A DNA stretch of 64,000 bases from Nitrospirota bacterium (GCA_029864405.1 JAOTTP010000005.1:1-64000); one strand, 5' to 3'; shown: positions 17,892 through 27,497, counted from the first letter of the stretch. Notes: generated by a model from the sequence alone, not told the origin. Translations and numbers: made by a program.

Positions 17892-19763
17892 TCAATGAGC
17901 CTGACGTGAGGGCGATGATGACGGTCGATTACGCCTCACGACAGTGTGGGCGGCACGTTTCGTATTGAGAGCCAGGTCAAGATTGCAGGCGGCCGTAATG
18001 AGACCAAAATGCGTAAAGGCCTGGGGGAAATTTCCTAACTGTTCACCCGAGTGTGAGACTTCCTCGGCAAATAAACGAAGATGATTCCCATAGCTTAACA
18101 TTTTTTCAAAGATCAGTCGTGCTTCCGTCAATCGCCCGGCTTTCGTCAGGGCTTCGACTAACCAAAAGGTACACATGCTGAAGGTGCCTTCTTCGCTATC
18201 CAGGCCATCTGATGCGGCCTTGCCGTTTTCATAGCGGTATACGAGACTCCCTAATGACAGTTGTTCTAGGGTGCGGTCAATGGTTGAGAGCATGCGAGGA
18301 TCGGTGGGAGACACGAAGAACACGAGAGGCATAATCAGGTTGGCGGCATCCAACGCTTCGCTATCGTAGGATTGGACAAAGGCTCCAATGTCGGCATTCC
18401 AACCCCGTTCCATAATTTCCCGGTAAATCCGGTCGCGTTCCGCCATCCATCGAGCCCGGTTGCCTGGAAATCCTCGTTTGTCGGCCAGACGAATGCCGCG
18501 GTCTAAGGCCACCCAACACATCACTTTGGAATAGACAAAATGACGGCGTCCTCCCCGGACTTCCCAGATGCCTTCATCGGGTTGCTCCCAATTGTCGCAG
18601 ACAAAATCCAAGAGGCGGCAAAGGTTCACCCAGAGATCATATGAAATGGACGCGCCATGTTTATTATAGAGATACACGGCGTCCATCAGCGCGCCGTACA
18701 TATCCATTTGCAGTTGGGAGGCAGCGCCATTGCCAATGCGCACGGGGCGGGAACTGCGGTGGCCATCCAGATGGGGGAGTTCTTCTTCCGTCAGATCACG
18801 GCGGCCGTCGATGCCGTACATCAATTGGATGGATCCGTCCGGATTGAGTTCGCAGCAACGGGCATTGAGCCAATCCATGAATCGGCTGGCTTCCACCGTA
18901 AAGCCCAGGCGTAAGAGCCCGTAAATAGAAAAGGCCGCATCCCGAATCCAGGTATACCGATAGTCCCAATTTCGGGGACCCCCGATATTTTCGGGAAGGC
19001 TGGTCGTGGGAGCGGCCACAATGGCTCCGGTGGGAGCATAGGTCAGGAGTTTGAGGGCTAAGGCGGATCGGTGAACGACTTCCCGCCATCGCCCATCGTA
19101 TTGGCATTGCGCCAGCCAGCGCTGCCAGAAGGCGGAAGTATTGCAAAAAGCTACGTCGCCGGATTCAGGGGTGGATAACAGCTGGTCGCCGTTCTTGACT
19201 TCCAAATATTCCAAAAAAAATGTCAGGCTTTCACCCTGGTGGAGCGTGAATTCTTGATACGCGAAGTTTTCCCGCGTATGAAGGGGAATGGGACTGACCA
19301 ACCCCACAGATTGATCTCCGGATTGAAAGATGATGCCTTTCGGTCGGGTCTCGATGTCATGGGGATCCCGGCCAAAATTAAATGCAGGCGCGCATTCAAG
19401 TCGAAAGGTGACGGTTCCACGGACAACTGAGAGCATTCGGATAATTTGGTGGCGGCGAGGCCGGTATCCTGCTTCGTCCGATTCGATAGGCATGAAGTCA
19501 GTGAGTTCGCCGACGCCATCATGTTGTAGAAACCGGGTCAGCAGAATATTGGTTTCCGGCAGGTACATTTGTCGAGTATTGCCCTTTGTGACGGGGGCAA
19601 TCTTGAAATACCCTCCCATCTTATGATCAAGAATCGCTCCAAACAGGCTGGGGGAATCAAACCGCGGCAGGCAACACCAATCAATGGATCCATCGATACC
19701 AACAAGGGCAATGGTATGGAGGTCTCCGATAATCCCGTAATCGCCGATGTTTTTATAACTCAT
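17892..19763 (-). CDS. Glycoside hydrolase family 15 (glucoamylase/trehalase-like)
   Basis: A 623-residue cytoplasmic protein without signal peptide. The N-terminal beta-sandwich begins IGDYGIIGDLHTIALVGIDGSIDWCCLPRFDSPS, the common opening of this bacterial GH15 group. The (alpha/alpha)6 barrel has NWDYRYTWIRDAAFSIYGLLRLGF, and the C-terminal acid region has EEVSHSGEQLGNFPQAFTHFGLI. Characterised relatives release glucose from trehalose or from alpha-glucans, so the gene may feed glucose into zwf and gnd encoded just downstream. Substrate cannot be fixed from sequence. The ribosome site is weak (GGAA). It is the first gene of the minus-strand sugar operon. Confidence 0.88.
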   Translation of the reverse strand: MSYKNIGDYGIIGDLHTIALVGIDGSIDWCCLPRFDSPSLFGAILDHKMGGYFKIAPVTKGNTRQMYLPETNILLTRFLQHDGVGELTDFMPIESDEAGYRPRRHQIIRMLSVVRGTVTFRLECAPAFNFGRDPHDIETRPKGIIFQSGDQSVGLVSPIPLHTRENFAYQEFTLHQGESLTFFLEYLEVKNGDQLLSTPESGDVAFCNTSAFWQRWLAQCQYDGRWREVVHRSALALKLLTYAPTGAIVAAPTTSLPENIGGPRNWDYRYTWIRDAAFSIYGLLRLGFTVEASRFMDWLNARCCELNPDGSIQLMYGIDGRRDLTEEELPHLDGHRSSRPVRIGNGAASQLQMDMYGALMDAVYLYNKHGASISYDLWVNLCRLLDFVCDNWEQPDEGIWEVRGGRRHFVYSKVMCWVALDRGIRLADKRGFPGNRARWMAERDRIYREIMERGWNADIGAFVQSYDSEALDAANLIMPLVFFVSPTDPRMLSTIDRTLEQLSLGSLVYRYENGKAASDGLDSEEGTFSMCTFWLVEALTKAGRLTEARLIFEKMLSYGNHLRLFAEEVSHSGEQLGNFPQAFTHFGLITAACNLDLALNTKRAAHTVVRRNRPSSSPSRQAH

Positions 19764-20108
19764 GTATGTTCCAAATCATGGGATATAGGGATATATCAAG
19801 AAATTTAAAAACAATATACCCAAAATGGCACGATAAACACTACATATAGCGATAAATTTATCGGTAAGCCTCAAGATATAGCTAGTGCTTCAACGAAGAA
19901 TGAGAGCCAAAAATCTGGTCCTTCATCAGCGGAGTATTTCTTCCTGTGATCCAAATTTGAAGATACGCCCTTGTTTTCGCGCTTAGTAAACATATTGACG
20001 CTTCACTCCACTATTCCACAGTATCGGATGCAAGTATGGCAGGCTGAACAAGAATTGGCCGGAACACAAATGAAAGGATACGTAAAAATAAAAAAAAGAA
20101 ACCGGAGG

Positions 20109-20306
20109 TTACACGCGGATATCAATGAGTCGTGTTGAGCCATCTATGCGGGGTGGTGGCTCTTCGGAGTGTTGATCAATGTTCTTTTGTTGTTTTTTCC
20201 GGTTGCGGCTATAAAAGCTCCCCTTCTGGCCTACATCTCCATCCTCTACAGTTGAAGCGGATCGTGCGGGGGAGTTCACCGGTGGGGAAAAATTATTGAT
20301 TTCCAT
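20109..20306 (-). CDS. Possible small uncharacterised protein (65 residues)
   Basis: I do not recognise it. The product is polar with a basic stretch SRNRKKQQKN and an acidic-proline part HSEEPPPRIDG, ending RLIDIRV; no membrane segment. AAAGGTG lies five bases before the ATG, which is the main reason to keep it. It is the only reasonable frame in an 840-bp gap and faces away from amgK. It could equally be a chance frame. Confidence 0.4.
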   Translation of the reverse strand: MEINNFSPPVNSPARSASTVEDGDVGQKGSFYSRNRKKQQKNIDQHSEEPPPRIDGSTRLIDIRV

Positions 20307-20569
20307 AGAGCACCTTTACATGTGTGGGTGATTATGGTGGCTTGTGAGGTGTTTCCCTCTCTTACTACTACTTATCGTCAACATGTTCTCAATCTTTAAT
20401 GCAAATGTTGAAAGATGTCGCCAGCAGTGTTCCCTGCTTTCGCCGGAGCGGCTTCGCGCAGGCAGGTCCTTATTTGGTCGTGCGCACGCTCCTCCTTAAC
20501 GCTCCGCTCATCCAAGCCACTGTAGCCTAGGTAGGAGAATCTGATTGCCAAAATGAGTTTGTCCGATTG

Positions 20570-20598
20570 ATGACAAGAAGTTGGTATGGCCGTATAAT
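20570..20598 (+). promoter_or_regulatory. Sigma-70-type promoter of amgK
   Basis: ATGACA (20570-20575, one mismatch to TTGACA), a 17-bp spacer and a perfect TATAAT (20593-20598). The expected transcript start is near 20605, only two bases before the ATG at 20607, so the mRNA may be leaderless. Confidence 0.6.
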
Positions 20599-20606
20599 CG
20601 ACAGAA

Positions 20607-21719
20607 ATGACGTCTCAAACTTCCCTGTCTTCGACGGCTCTCGATCTCTCGCGTTTATCCTCTACTCTCCGCAAGCATCTCCCGTTCACCGCCGAACTTG
20701 AACAATGTGTGTCGTTGGCGGGCGATGCCTCGAACCGCCGATATTACCGTTTGCACCTTTCCATGGCTCCAGTTTCGTCTTTGATCCTGATGCAGTTGGC
20801 CGATCCGGAAGGGTTTAAAGCCTCTGAGGAGGCGGTCAGTGGGGTGGGGAGCGAAATTGCTGAGTTGCCGTTCATTAATATTCTGAAACACTTGAAGGCT
20901 CATGGCGCGTCGGTTCCATCCTTGTATTTCTATGATGAATCGGCAGGCCTGCTCTATCTGGAAGACTTTGGGGATGTGACATTAGCTCAGGCCTGCCATG
21001 GGGCACCATTGCAGGTGGTCGAAAGATTGTATCGTCAGGCGATCGATCAACTGGTTCACCTTCATGTGGGTGCCTCACAGCCTTCCGCGTCTGCCTGCTT
21101 GGCGTTTACCCGCTCATTCGATGTCTCTTTATATATGTGGGAGTTTGACCATTTTTTGGAATATGGCATCGCGGCGAGACAGGGGCGCCCCATGTGTTCA
21201 GACGATTGTGTTCCTATCTGTGAGGAATTTCAGAAAATGGCGGATTGGTTGACCAGTCAACCGCAAGTGTTTACCCACCGTGATTATCATTCCCGTAACT
21301 TGATGGTGGATGGGGAACGGCTGGGCATCATCGATTTTCAAGATGCATTGATGGGGCCTGTGACGTATGATTTGGCTTCCTTGTTACGGGATTCCTACAT
21401 CGCCCTGGACGAGTCCTTAATCGACCGCTTGATTGCCCGGTACGTGGAAGGGATGCGTCAGAACCTATCATTGCGGCAACAAACGGCCATGCTATTACAT
21501 GACCCTGAAGCGTTTCGTCGGCTGTTTGACTTCACCAGTATTCAACGCAATCTGAAGGCTGCCGGTCGGTTTGTCTATATCGATCGGGTAAAAGGTAATC
21601 CAAGCTTTTTGGCCTCAATTCCTCAGACGTTGAAGAATGTTCGTGCCAACTTAGAAAAATACCCCCAACTTCACCGATTGCTCACTCATCTCTCTCCTTA
21701 TATTCCCGAATGGCAATAG
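20607..21719 (+). CDS. amgK: AmgK-like N-acetylmuramate/N-acetylglucosamine anomeric kinase
   Basis: A 370-residue aminoglycoside-phosphotransferase-fold kinase. AmgK phosphorylates recycled MurNAc (and GlcNAc) at C1, which with MurU bypasses de novo UDP-MurNAc synthesis and underlies fosfomycin tolerance in some bacteria. The N-terminal LAGDASNRRYYRL is the nucleotide region; HRDYHSRNLMV (about 224-234) holds the catalytic aspartate; IIDFQDALMGPVTYDLASLLRD is the DFG-like metal site and family signature. The next gene, 10 bp downstream, is a murU-type nucleotidyltransferase, which supports the call. No Shine-Dalgarno precedes the ATG; a strong promoter ends almost at the start codon. AmpG or NagZ are not in the window. 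Confidence 0.85.
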   Translation: MTSQTSLSSTALDLSRLSSTLRKHLPFTAELEQCVSLAGDASNRRYYRLHLSMAPVSSLILMQLADPEGFKASEEAVSGVGSEIAELPFINILKHLKAHGASVPSLYFYDESAGLLYLEDFGDVTLAQACHGAPLQVVERLYRQAIDQLVHLHVGASQPSASACLAFTRSFDVSLYMWEFDHFLEYGIAARQGRPMCSDDCVPICEEFQKMADWLTSQPQVFTHRDYHSRNLMVDGERLGIIDFQDALMGPVTYDLASLLRDSYIALDESLIDRLIARYVEGMRQNLSLRQQTAMLLHDPEAFRRLFDFTSIQRNLKAAGRFVYIDRVKGNPSFLASIPQTLKNVRANLEKYPQLHRLLTHLSPYIPEWQ

Positions 21720-21729
21720 CTCCCCTCTT

Positions 21730-22464
21730 ATGAAGGCCATGATTTTGGCCGCGGGTTTGGGCACACGCCTTCGGCCGTTGACCAACACGATTCCCAAACC
21801 GTTATTGTCGGTTGGTGGGACGCCACTCATTGTTTGGAATTTGTTGTTGTTGCGAGCATGTGGAATACGTGACGTCATCATCAATTTGCATTATTTAGGG
21901 AATGTGATCGAAGAAGCGATCGGGGACGGATCTCGTTGGAATATGCAGGTGAGGTATTCTCCTGAACCAACCCTGTTAGGAACGGGCGGTGGATTGAAAG
22001 CGGCTGAGTGGTTTTTTGAGCAGCAACCGTTTTTAGTCATGAATGGCGATACGTTGATCGAGTTGGATGTGAAGGCACTGATAGAATTTCATCAGACTCA
22101 TGGTGGTGTAGCGACGTTGGTGCTTCGCGACGATCCACAAGCGGCTCAATGGGGAGCCGTGGAATCGGATGCACACAATCGAATCCTCAGAATCAATGGC
22201 CGGGGAATGCGCCAGGCCGATTTGACTGGCCCTCTGGTTGAACGGATGTTTGCAGGCGTCCATATTCTCCATCCATCTCTCCTTCACGATGCTCCTACAG
22301 AGACGCCGTTTTCCATCATCGACTCCTATACGAATGAGCTTGCGCGTGGCTCGAAAATATTTGGATTTCTTCATGCCGCCTATTGGTCCGATATCGGGAC
22401 GGTGGCGCGCTATGCTCAGGCACAAGCCGATGCCGAGGCCGGAGTGATTTCCCCTCATTCTTAG
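21730..22464 (+). CDS. murU: MurU-like N-acetylmuramate-1-phosphate uridylyltransferase
   Basis: A 244-residue sugar-nucleotide pyrophosphorylase. The N-terminus MKAMILAAGLGTRLRPLT with the lysine in IPKPLLSVGGTPLI is the nucleotide-binding signature, MNGDTLIEL near residue 107 carries a metal aspartate, and LLGTGGGLKAAEWFF matches MurU/RmlA-like enzymes of this size. It should convert MurNAc-1-P and UTP to UDP-MurNAc, the product of the amgK partner. The two genes are 10 bp apart. Mannose-1-P guanylyltransferase is the main alternative for this family, but the amgK pairing makes MurU more likely. Confidence 0.85.
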   Translation: MKAMILAAGLGTRLRPLTNTIPKPLLSVGGTPLIVWNLLLLRACGIRDVIINLHYLGNVIEEAIGDGSRWNMQVRYSPEPTLLGTGGGLKAAEWFFEQQPFLVMNGDTLIELDVKALIEFHQTHGGVATLVLRDDPQAAQWGAVESDAHNRILRINGRGMRQADLTGPLVERMFAGVHILHPSLLHDAPTETPFSIIDSYTNELARGSKIFGFLHAAYWSDIGTVARYAQAQADAEAGVISPHS

Positions 22465-22678
22465 AACGTTCTCCTGATAGGCTACCCAGCATTCCCTCCA
22501 TAGGAATAAGTTGTCGGCGTGTGATACGAATACTTTGGTTCGGGAATGGGCGACAATAATCGGACCCTCTTTTGACGGGTTGACGACCAGGACGGCTTGC
22601 CAAAAGATATCGATATCGGTTTTATTATCTGAATGCTCCCTGTGGTTTTTCCATTCCTTGCGTCGGGGGAAGGTAATT

Positions 22679-24625
22679 GTGGCAACTTTTGATCAACTCC
22701 ACCACTTACTCGAACAGTCCTTGCGGGATTTTCAAGCTGAATCGAGTGACCTCTCCGATACGCAAGAACAGGAACTCACTCAGGCGCTTCACCGATTGAC
22801 GGGTCGACTCACCGAGATTCTTTCAACAAATTCCGACCCATCTCGTACTGGTGAATTGCTTCCGGTTAGCGATCCGACAGTTTCGCTGACGGCTCCCATT
22901 TCTCTACCAGGAACACCTCAGATCCATTTCGTGACTTCGTGTGATGGTGTGGTCCTTATGGCCAATGAGGTGGTGGGTGATATCCTGGGGATGGATCTGA
23001 CCGAGATGGGGCAGGTGTCCATTGCCGATTATGTTGCTCAGGAGGAATGGAGGATTCTTCGAATCCATCTTCGTGCGCTTGATGCCCCCCATAAGTTCTT
23101 GAATAGGGTGCTGACGATTCTTCCAGCAGGAAGACCATCGCAGAAAGTCGCGTGCGTGGTGACGCCCATGTTCGATCAGTCCCAGAAGGTGGGGGCGTGG
23201 CATTGGGGATTGACCCTGGAAGCGGAGGACTCTTCCGCTCAGGCCTTTATCCACTTGATGCAGAGTCTCGAATCGCAATTATTTGCCGGCCAGAGTATGG
23301 ATGGGTGTCTGACGCAGATTTGTGATGGCCTTGTGCGGGCCTTTGGGTTTCCCTTTGTGTGGGTGGCCACTGTGCGAAAGGGATGTGTGGCCCAGTTACG
23401 CGGGCATGCGATGACTGCGGTTTTTGATTGGGAGTCACAGGGGGCTCTATGGTGGAGGGAGGTTTCGCAGCAAGGTGAGTTGATTCAGGCCTGCGAGGCT
23501 TCTGAAATATCACTTCTTTCTCCGTGTTGTCCTCCCACAAGTGCCATGGCTTGGTTTCCGCCCGGATTTCAGTTTCATCAAGCCTGGGGTGTTCCACTGG
23601 CTTTTCAGGAGGATTGTTTCGGTATGCTGGTGGTGTGTTCTGAGAGTACACAGGCGTTTGGTCCGACGGTACTCGGGTGGTTGCAGGCATTAGGCCATGA
23701 GATCGAACGGTTGATGGCGCGTGGAAGGCAACTGGATCAATGGCGATTGCAGAGTGCGGCTATCGGCTCAATGCATGATGCGGTGTGTGTGACAGACCCG
23801 CAGGGTCGTTTGGAATGGGTGAATAAAGCTTATGCCGCCTTGCAGGGCTCCTCAACTCAATTGGTGCTGGGTTCTCCGTTGAGTTCGTTCCCACATGAGG
23901 AACTGCAAGTCAGGAGGCCCCTGTCAGATTCCTCTGCCAAAGATCTCAGTTGGGTGAAGACCAAGGTGATGAAAACGGGGAGCAATGGCGAATCTCTGGT
24001 TTTTGAGCAAGTCGTGACTCCTTTGGTGAATGAGCAGGGACACCTCACGCATTTTGTGGTGATCTTGCATGATGTGACGGCTCGTACGACACAAGAATTG
24101 CTGATGAAGCATCAGGCTTATCACGATCCATTGACCGATTTACCGAATCGAATTATGTTTGAAGACCGCCTGGAACAGGCGTTGGCGCAAGCCAGGCGGA
24201 ATGGGACCTTACTGGCGTTATTCTTTTTGGATCTCGACAATTTCAAGGCCATCAATGATTATTATGGTCATCAAACTGGAGATCGCGTATTGCGTGTCGT
24301 CGCGGAGCGGCTGGCGACTTGTGTGCGATCGACCGATACCGTCGCGCGTTTGTGCGGGGATGAATTTACGGTGATCCTCCAAGGACTTGAGCATATTCAG
24401 GATATTCGGCAGGTGGCGCAGAAAATTTTAGAATGCCTTATTCCGCCCATTCAATTAGGTAAAGAAATTATTCCTATTCAGATCAGTATCGGGATTTCGG
24501 TCTATCCCAATGATTCCACGGATCCGCATCGGTTGTTAGAAATTGCCGATCAGGCGATGTATCGAGCTAAGGAATGCGGCGGGCAGTGCTGGTATTTCGC
24601 AACCCCTGAATGGAATGCCGAATAG
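22679..24625 (+). CDS. PAS/GAF sensor diguanylate cyclase (GGDEF)
   Basis: A 648-residue soluble signalling protein. After a short helical start come a PAS-like domain (FVTSCDGVVLMANEVVGDILGMD), a GAF-like region, a second PAS (AVCVTDPQGRLEWVNKAYAALQG) and a C-terminal GGDEF domain (from about 480). The catalytic motif reads CGDEF at about 559-563 instead of GGDEF; the metal and GTP residues DLDNFKAINDYYGH are intact and an inhibitory I-site RSTD lies five residues before the motif. It probably makes c-di-GMP, though the first-position cysteine is unusual. The GTG start at 22679 has GGGGGAAGG before it; the longer frame from 22511 lacks one. There is no EAL domain. Confidence 0.85.
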   Translation: MATFDQLHHLLEQSLRDFQAESSDLSDTQEQELTQALHRLTGRLTEILSTNSDPSRTGELLPVSDPTVSLTAPISLPGTPQIHFVTSCDGVVLMANEVVGDILGMDLTEMGQVSIADYVAQEEWRILRIHLRALDAPHKFLNRVLTILPAGRPSQKVACVVTPMFDQSQKVGAWHWGLTLEAEDSSAQAFIHLMQSLESQLFAGQSMDGCLTQICDGLVRAFGFPFVWVATVRKGCVAQLRGHAMTAVFDWESQGALWWREVSQQGELIQACEASEISLLSPCCPPTSAMAWFPPGFQFHQAWGVPLAFQEDCFGMLVVCSESTQAFGPTVLGWLQALGHEIERLMARGRQLDQWRLQSAAIGSMHDAVCVTDPQGRLEWVNKAYAALQGSSTQLVLGSPLSSFPHEELQVRRPLSDSSAKDLSWVKTKVMKTGSNGESLVFEQVVTPLVNEQGHLTHFVVILHDVTARTTQELLMKHQAYHDPLTDLPNRIMFEDRLEQALAQARRNGTLLALFFLDLDNFKAINDYYGHQTGDRVLRVVAERLATCVRSTDTVARLCGDEFTVILQGLEHIQDIRQVAQKILECLIPPIQLGKEIIPIQISIGISVYPNDSTDPHRLLEIADQAMYRAKECGGQCWYFATPEWNAE

Positions 24626-25262
24626 TCCTTGTCCCGCTGACTCGTCCTGTATTCGTCCCGAGAACTAAGCTCCAGGACCACTCTAGATAGAAAATTTTTT
24701 GTATTTCATCAGATAGCCTTTAGGACGAGGAGGAGAGGGCGTATCTCCCGTTCCACCTCATCTCCATCCGACTGTGCCTGACATGCCTCCTCAAAATTTC
24801 CATCGATCCTACGCACGCCTCATCTCGCCTAGCCATCTTCCGTGTCGGGGTGTTCTGTCAGCGCGTTGAGGAAAAGCCACGATTGTTGAGTAAATGCTGC
24901 GTAAGGTATGCACGCGTTTCCTTTTGCCGTCCAGGTTTTTCTCTCAAATCCTTCTTTATCCTCCCCTGGGCCATTGTGCCATGTTGTGAGGATGGCTCAA
25001 GGAATGGTTCTCATCCAGATCATGGTCGGAAATCCCTAACTCTGCAGTCCACCTATGGAATTTTGAATGATTGGTGTGCAATTCTTCTTTCGACTGTTCG
25101 CAAATGAGGGTGTTTCCGTTACTGAGACGTCCCGACGAGGAGTTCCTATCCTGTTAGGCAGGATCCCTTGGCCTTGTTTTTGCATTTTTAAAAATAGTGG
25201 ACGATTTTATAGAGGCATTTGGTGGTTTGTTCGCTGTAGCCGTTGAACAAGGAGTCCGCATC
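24626..25262. other. Intergenic region before pal
   Basis: About 640 bp. A frame at 24850-25107 has poor composition and no ribosome site and is not called. The only signal I can support is a sigma-54-like motif at 25169-25184. Confidence 0.45.
25169..25184 (+). promoter_or_regulatory. Sigma-54-like promoter motif upstream of pal
   Basis: TGGC at 25169-25172 and TTGCA at 25180-25184, with exactly ten bases between the -24 GG and the -12 GC. The middle CACG part of the consensus is not kept. The predicted start would be near 25195, about 68 bases before the pal ATG. Presence is seen; function is inferred. Confidence 0.35.
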
Positions 25263-26009
25263 ATGACTGTTCATTCATCAACCCGCAGAATCTATGTTTG
25301 GGGAATAGTGATCCTGATGATGTTGCTGGCCACCGGGTGTGCACATCGTTCTTCACATGGAGTCCATAAATATGGCAAAAAAACTGGCGCGCCGACCGTG
25401 GTGGCCTCAGAGGGAGATTTTTCAACGGGAGCTTCGGAAAAAGAATTAAACAAAGGGACCTCTGCTGGCGAAGGGTATTTCCCTGAAGGGGCAGGAACAT
25501 TGTCCGATCTGCTTGCGGAAGACCCCATGATACAGGAAGACCATACATTTGGTTCAGATCTGACGTCTCCTGTTGCTCCCAATGATTATTGGGGGAATCG
25601 AACGCGTGCCGAACAATTGACGGCCCAAAGCGGGTTGCGGGATGTGCATTTTGAATTTGATAGCTTTCAACTCAATGAACAAGCCAAGGCGACATTAGGC
25701 GCCAACGCGGAGTGGCTGAAAGCTCATCCGCATGCGGAGATTACCATTGAAGGACATTGCGATGATCGCGGGACCGCTTCCTATAACCATGTCTTAGGTG
25801 AAAAGCGTGCGATTCGCACCAAAACCTATCTCGCCAGCATGGGAGTCCCTGCTGAGCGGCTCCATGTTATGTCATTCGGTAAGGAGAATCCGGCCTGTTG
25901 GGATTCGACCGAACCGTGTTTCCAGAAGAATCGGCGCGCTCATCTCGTCTTGGATATCAGTGTGGCCTCAACCCCAATGCCATATGTTGCCGACCGCCGG
26001 GATTGGTAG
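25263..26009 (+). CDS. pal: Peptidoglycan-associated lipoprotein Pal (OmpA-family C-terminus)
   Basis: A 248-residue lipoprotein. The signal peptide ends in LLATGC, so the mature protein is lipid-anchored to the outer membrane. A low-complexity linker of about 100 residues follows, then an OmpA/Pal peptidoglycan-binding domain: VHFEFDSFQLNEQAK, ITIEGHCDDRGTASYN, LGEKRAIRTKTYLASMGV and NRRAHLVLDI. It fixes the outer membrane to the cell wall within the Tol-Pal complex. AAGGAG before the ATG at 25263 sets the start. The linker is longer than in E. coli Pal. cpoB follows after 57 bp; tolA, tolB, tolQ and tolR are not in the window. Confidence 0.9.
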   Translation: MTVHSSTRRIYVWGIVILMMLLATGCAHRSSHGVHKYGKKTGAPTVVASEGDFSTGASEKELNKGTSAGEGYFPEGAGTLSDLLAEDPMIQEDHTFGSDLTSPVAPNDYWGNRTRAEQLTAQSGLRDVHFEFDSFQLNEQAKATLGANAEWLKAHPHAEITIEGHCDDRGTASYNHVLGEKRAIRTKTYLASMGVPAERLHVMSFGKENPACWDSTEPCFQKNRRAHLVLDISVASTPMPYVADRRDW

Positions 26010-26066
26010 AGGTCTCTTGCCGGCCATGGTTCGTTCATGGGTATTGAGAGAATTAAGGAAGACACT

Positions 26067-27497
26067 ATGCTAAGCACTCATCCGTTTTTGTATGGTTGGA
26101 GTATTCGATTTGTCATTGTGGCGTTGAGCGCGATGTTGGCAGGGTGTGTAGCTCAGCAGGCGGATGTGGTACGAATCAAACGGGAGTTGGACGCCAAGAT
26201 CAGCCAGCTTGATAAGAGTAAAACGTCACTTCAACATGCCGGGAGTGAAGCGAATGCAGCATTGGAGAAAGCGAATACCCTTATCGCCCAACAGCGGGGC
26301 GAGATTCAGGAGTTACTTCATGCCCGTGCGGAAGTGATGGATCAAGTCGCCACCTTGAAGGAGACGGATCTTTCCCAGGTTCGGGGCGGACTCGAAAAGA
26401 ATCAGCATCAGGTCAGCGAGTTAACAAAAAAAATGGCGCAGTATGACACGGAGATGAAGGAGGTCCGAACCCAGCTTCAACAATCTGAGCCTCTGGTGCA
26501 CCAGCTTCGAGATCGTTTAGCAGGGGAAGAGGAACTCCTGACAGAGCAAGGAGGAAAGTTGGGGGAATTTCGGACTTCGTTAGTGGATTACCAGCAGGTG
26601 CTGGCTTCCCTTCGGCAACAAGTTACCCAACAAGAACAGCATGTCGCGGAGTTACGCAAACAGGTGGAGTTCAAGAGTCAACAACATGATGCTCAGGGGC
26701 AGCAAGTCCAGGCGAATTTTGAAGAAGTTCGGCGAAGTATACAGTCGGTGGTGGGGACGTTAGAAAAAGTCAGTGTCACGTTCGGGGGGCGATTGGATGA
26801 ACACGAGCAAAAACTCTCCCGGGTGGCTGGTCAACACGGTGGTCCGCTTTCCTCCAATACCCCCATGCCCGGGATGCCCGATCCGTCGGCGCGGTCAGCA
26901 GAATCCCGAGATCTTCTTTCTCATCTCACTCCACCATCGTTTCAGTCAGAAGAGATGGCTGGCTTACAATCTACGAAGAAAAGTTCTCACCCGGTTGTGA
27001 CTGGGTCGGTCGCCGCGTATGCTCCCTCTTCCCAGCTATCGAGGACGTTGCCGGCTCTAGAAGGGGAATCATCCCCGGGTTCTTCCGGTGGTGTCAATAT
27101 GCGAAACGCTCAAGTGACGTATGACCGGGCGATGACCCTTCTTCGTCAAGGAAACTTTGGAGAAGCCTCCACCGGGTTTTCGACCTTTTTGCGAACGTTT
27201 GCAGACTCCCCTTTGGCCGCAAATGCACAATATTGGCTGGGTGAATGTTATTACGGTGACAGACGGTTTCAAGAAGCCATCGATGAATTTGAACGAGTCT
27301 TTGCGTTCTACCCTTCCAGCAATAAAGTGCCGGCATCTCTACTCAAAATCGCCTATTCACATCTAGAATTACGTGAACTACCAATGGCTCGTTCGGTTTT
27401 CCAGCAACTTGTACGGACCTATCCCCAAAGCCCTGAAGCCGGCAAAGCATATGGTCGTCTTCAAGAAGTGAACGCCTTCCTCGATAACCCTTCCTGA
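26067..27497 (+). CDS. cpoB: Tol-Pal-associated TPR lipoprotein (CpoB/YbgF-like)
   Basis: A 476-residue protein starting with a lipobox signal (AMLAGC). Residues about 30-270 form a long coiled coil rich in Q, E, K and L heptads (DAKISQLDKSK and onward), then a Ser/Pro-rich linker, then three C-terminal TPR units beginning VTYDRAMTLLRQGNFGEAS, AQYWLGECYYGDRRFQEAI and LLKIAYSHLELRELPMAR. CpoB coordinates outer-membrane constriction with septal wall synthesis through TolA and PBP1B. The coiled coil is much longer than in E. coli, and the lipobox is unusual for the enterobacterial form. AAGGAAG precedes the ATG at 26067. It shares an operon with pal. Confidence 0.85.
   Translation: MLSTHPFLYGWSIRFVIVALSAMLAGCVAQQADVVRIKRELDAKISQLDKSKTSLQHAGSEANAALEKANTLIAQQRGEIQELLHARAEVMDQVATLKETDLSQVRGGLEKNQHQVSELTKKMAQYDTEMKEVRTQLQQSEPLVHQLRDRLAGEEELLTEQGGKLGEFRTSLVDYQQVLASLRQQVTQQEQHVAELRKQVEFKSQQHDAQGQQVQANFEEVRRSIQSVVGTLEKVSVTFGGRLDEHEQKLSRVAGQHGGPLSSNTPMPGMPDPSARSAESRDLLSHLTPPSFQSEEMAGLQSTKKSSHPVVTGSVAAYAPSSQLSRTLPALEGESSPGSSGGVNMRNAQVTYDRAMTLLRQGNFGEASTGFSTFLRTFADSPLAANAQYWLGECYYGDRRFQEAIDEFERVFAFYPSSNKVPASLLKIAYSHLELRELPMARSVFQQLVRTYPQSPEAGKAYGRLQEVNAFLDNPS

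Larger units (their letters stand above)
19764..20606. other. Intergenic region between GH15 and amgK
   Basis: About 840 bp with low GC near the GH15 start (probable promoter region). It holds one possible small gene at 20109-20306 and a good sigma-70 promoter at 20570-20598. Between 20400 and 20520 I see no gene or clear repeat. Confidence 0.5.

Noticed and set aside
24850-25107. 85-codon frame before pal
   Set aside because: Composition not protein-like and no ribosome site.
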